Below are positions 63,071-64,000 of a stretch of DNA of 64,000 nt, one piece after another. The position numbers were made by a program, and so were the translations under genes. The stretch's first letter is position 1. Every line of letters begins with the position of its first letter. The notes under the pieces are model-generated. The model had not been told where the DNA came from, did not search any database, and saw only the letters and a program-made list of their open reading frames with translations. This DNA is from JASJBU01 sp963790775. Its GTDB lineage: Bacteria; Pseudomonadota; Gammaproteobacteria; Chromatiales; Chromatiaceae. The stretch spans positions 186,001 to 250,000 of the forward strand of contig CAWBPR010000005.1 in assembly GCA_963790775.1 (NCBI GenBank), read 5' to 3'.

Positions 63071-64000
63071 ATGTCGATTGATGAACAAACTACTGGCGGC
63101 GTACTGATCTCCCGCGTCAGACGGGAGCATATCGGCATGCGCGTCGATCAGGTTTTGTCTGAACTCTTCAGTGAATTCTCGCGCAGCCGTTTGCAGCGAT
63201 GGATCAAAGAGGGACGCGTCACCCTGGACGGAAACCCCTGCCGGGCAAAGGATAAGATTCTGGGCGGAGAGGAGATCGAACTGCAGCCGATGCTGAGCAA
63301 GGAGGTGAGCGTCCAGGCTGAGGCCATCCCGCTGGAGATAATTTTTGAGGATGAAGATCTCCTGGTTATCAATAAGCCCGCCGGGCTGGTGGTGCATCCG
63401 GCGACCGGGAATCCGGATGGCACGCTGTTGAATGCCCTGCTGCATCATCAGGGCGATTTAGACAAGATTCCGCGGGGCGGTATCGTACATCGTCTGGATA
63501 AAGAGACCAGTGGCCTGCTGGTAGTGGCGAAGACCCTGCAGTCTCAAACAGCCCTCGTCAACCAGTTACAGGCGCGCAGCGTGAAGCGGGAATATCGGGC
63601 GATTGTGCAGGGCCTGCTGACCACCGGGGGGAGCGTGGATCAACCTATTGGAAGACATCCGGTGCACCGGGTGCGCATGGCGGTGCATCCATCCGGCAAG
63701 CCTGCAGTGACGCACTATCGGGTGCTGGAACGCTACCGCGCCCACAGCTATCTGCGGGTCAACCTGGAGACCGGCCGTACCCACCAGATTCGGGTGCATA
63801 TGGCCTATATTCACCACCCGTTGCTGGGCGATCCGGTATATGGCGGGCGCTTGCGCATCCCGGCCGGGGCGTCGCCCGAGCTGCAGCAGGCATTACGCAG
63901 CTTTCGCCGCCAGGCGCTGCATGCCGCCAGGCTGGAGCTGCAGCACCCACGCTCAGGTGAGTTGATCGCCTGGGAAGCACCGCTGCCGGAGGATATGCAG
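63071..64000 (+). CDS. rluD: 23S rRNA pseudouridine synthase RluD, 3' end missing
   Basis: Makes pseudouridines in helix 69 of 23S rRNA. The frame from ATG is open to the window edge (310 codons). An S4-like domain (GMRVDQVLSELFSEFSRSRL, then RWIKEGRVTLDG) precedes the catalytic domain with PAGLVVHPATGN and the active aspartate in IVHRLDKETSGLLVVAKT, then LETGRTHQIRVHMA. Only about fifteen C-terminal residues should be missing. Confidence 0.95.
   Translation, partial: MSIDEQTTGGVLISRVRREHIGMRVDQVLSELFSEFSRSRLQRWIKEGRVTLDGNPCRAKDKILGGEEIELQPMLSKEVSVQAEAIPLEIIFEDEDLLVINKPAGLVVHPATGNPDGTLLNALLHHQGDLDKIPRGGIVHRLDKETSGLLVVAKTLQSQTALVNQLQARSVKREYRAIVQGLLTTGGSVDQPIGRHPVHRVRMAVHPSGKPAVTHYRVLERYRAHSYLRVNLETGRTHQIRVHMAYIHHPLLGDPVYGGRLRIPAGASPELQQALRSFRRQALHAARLELQHPRSGELIAWEAPLPEDMQ

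Overview
The window comes from a gammaproteobacterial chromosome. The ribosomal super-operon, AmpD/AmpE, PilSR/PilA, ClpB, BamD, RluD and the nadE-glnB pair all read as gammaproteobacterial. A DsrC/TusE-family protein with the ending GGLPKPTGCV, a HugZ-like protein and an EgtB-like protein suggest a sulfur-oxidising relative (Chromatiales or lucinid-symbiont type), but that placement is inference. No tRNA, rRNA, insertion sequence or CRISPR array was seen.

Layout. Positions 1-17210 are one continuous co-directional block joining the str, S10, spc and alpha operons: 3' end of rpsG, fusA, tuf, then rpsJ to rplQ with secY and rpoA. A strong terminator shared with convergent pyk closes it. Positions 17276-20276 hold pyk, an orphan b-type cytochrome and a SPOUT RNA methyltransferase. 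Positions 20449-24815 form a tight leftward seven-gene operon: two DUF1538 membrane proteins, a tyrosine-free P-II-like protein, a CBS protein, AmpD, AmpE and a histidine phosphatase. Positions 25165-33300 hold DUF1631, FKBP, nadC, several small genes, an EgtB-like protein, DsrC/TusE, HugZ, a thiamine-binding-family protein, a YeaQ-type protein and MscS. Positions 33356-40980 hold an OmpA-like protein and a signalling set: OmpR-type regulator, LysM-FecR protein with 92-residue repeats, and CHASE2 histidine kinase. Positions 41090-49721 hold ilvD, a lipoprotein, a Crp/Fnr regulator, a GGDEF/EAL protein and clpB with a heat-shock promoter. Positions 49766-59985 are coaE and a type IV pilus locus (pilD, pilC, pilB, pilA, pilR, pilS). 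A HEPN/nucleotidyltransferase toxin-antitoxin pair sits inside it, flanked by a relic of a pilR 3' end and a perfect 38-base palindrome. The window ends with nadE, glnB, bamD and the start of rluD.

How the genes work together. PilS and PilR with sigma-54 should drive pilA: a GG-N10-GC promoter and an upstream cluster of TGTCA motifs are visible. PilB, PilC and PilD assemble and process the pilus. The DUF1538/P-II/CBS genes look like a nucleotide- or metabolite-gated membrane system co-transcribed with peptidoglycan-recycling genes.

Caution on sequence quality. Nine reading-frame breaks outside tandem repeats (rpoA, DUF1631 twice, HEPN, pilB, pilC twice, pilR, nadE) are all repaired by removing one base. 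Several lie in essential genes, so insertion-type sequencing or assembly error is the leading explanation. The LysM-FecR gene also has indels inside its repeats.
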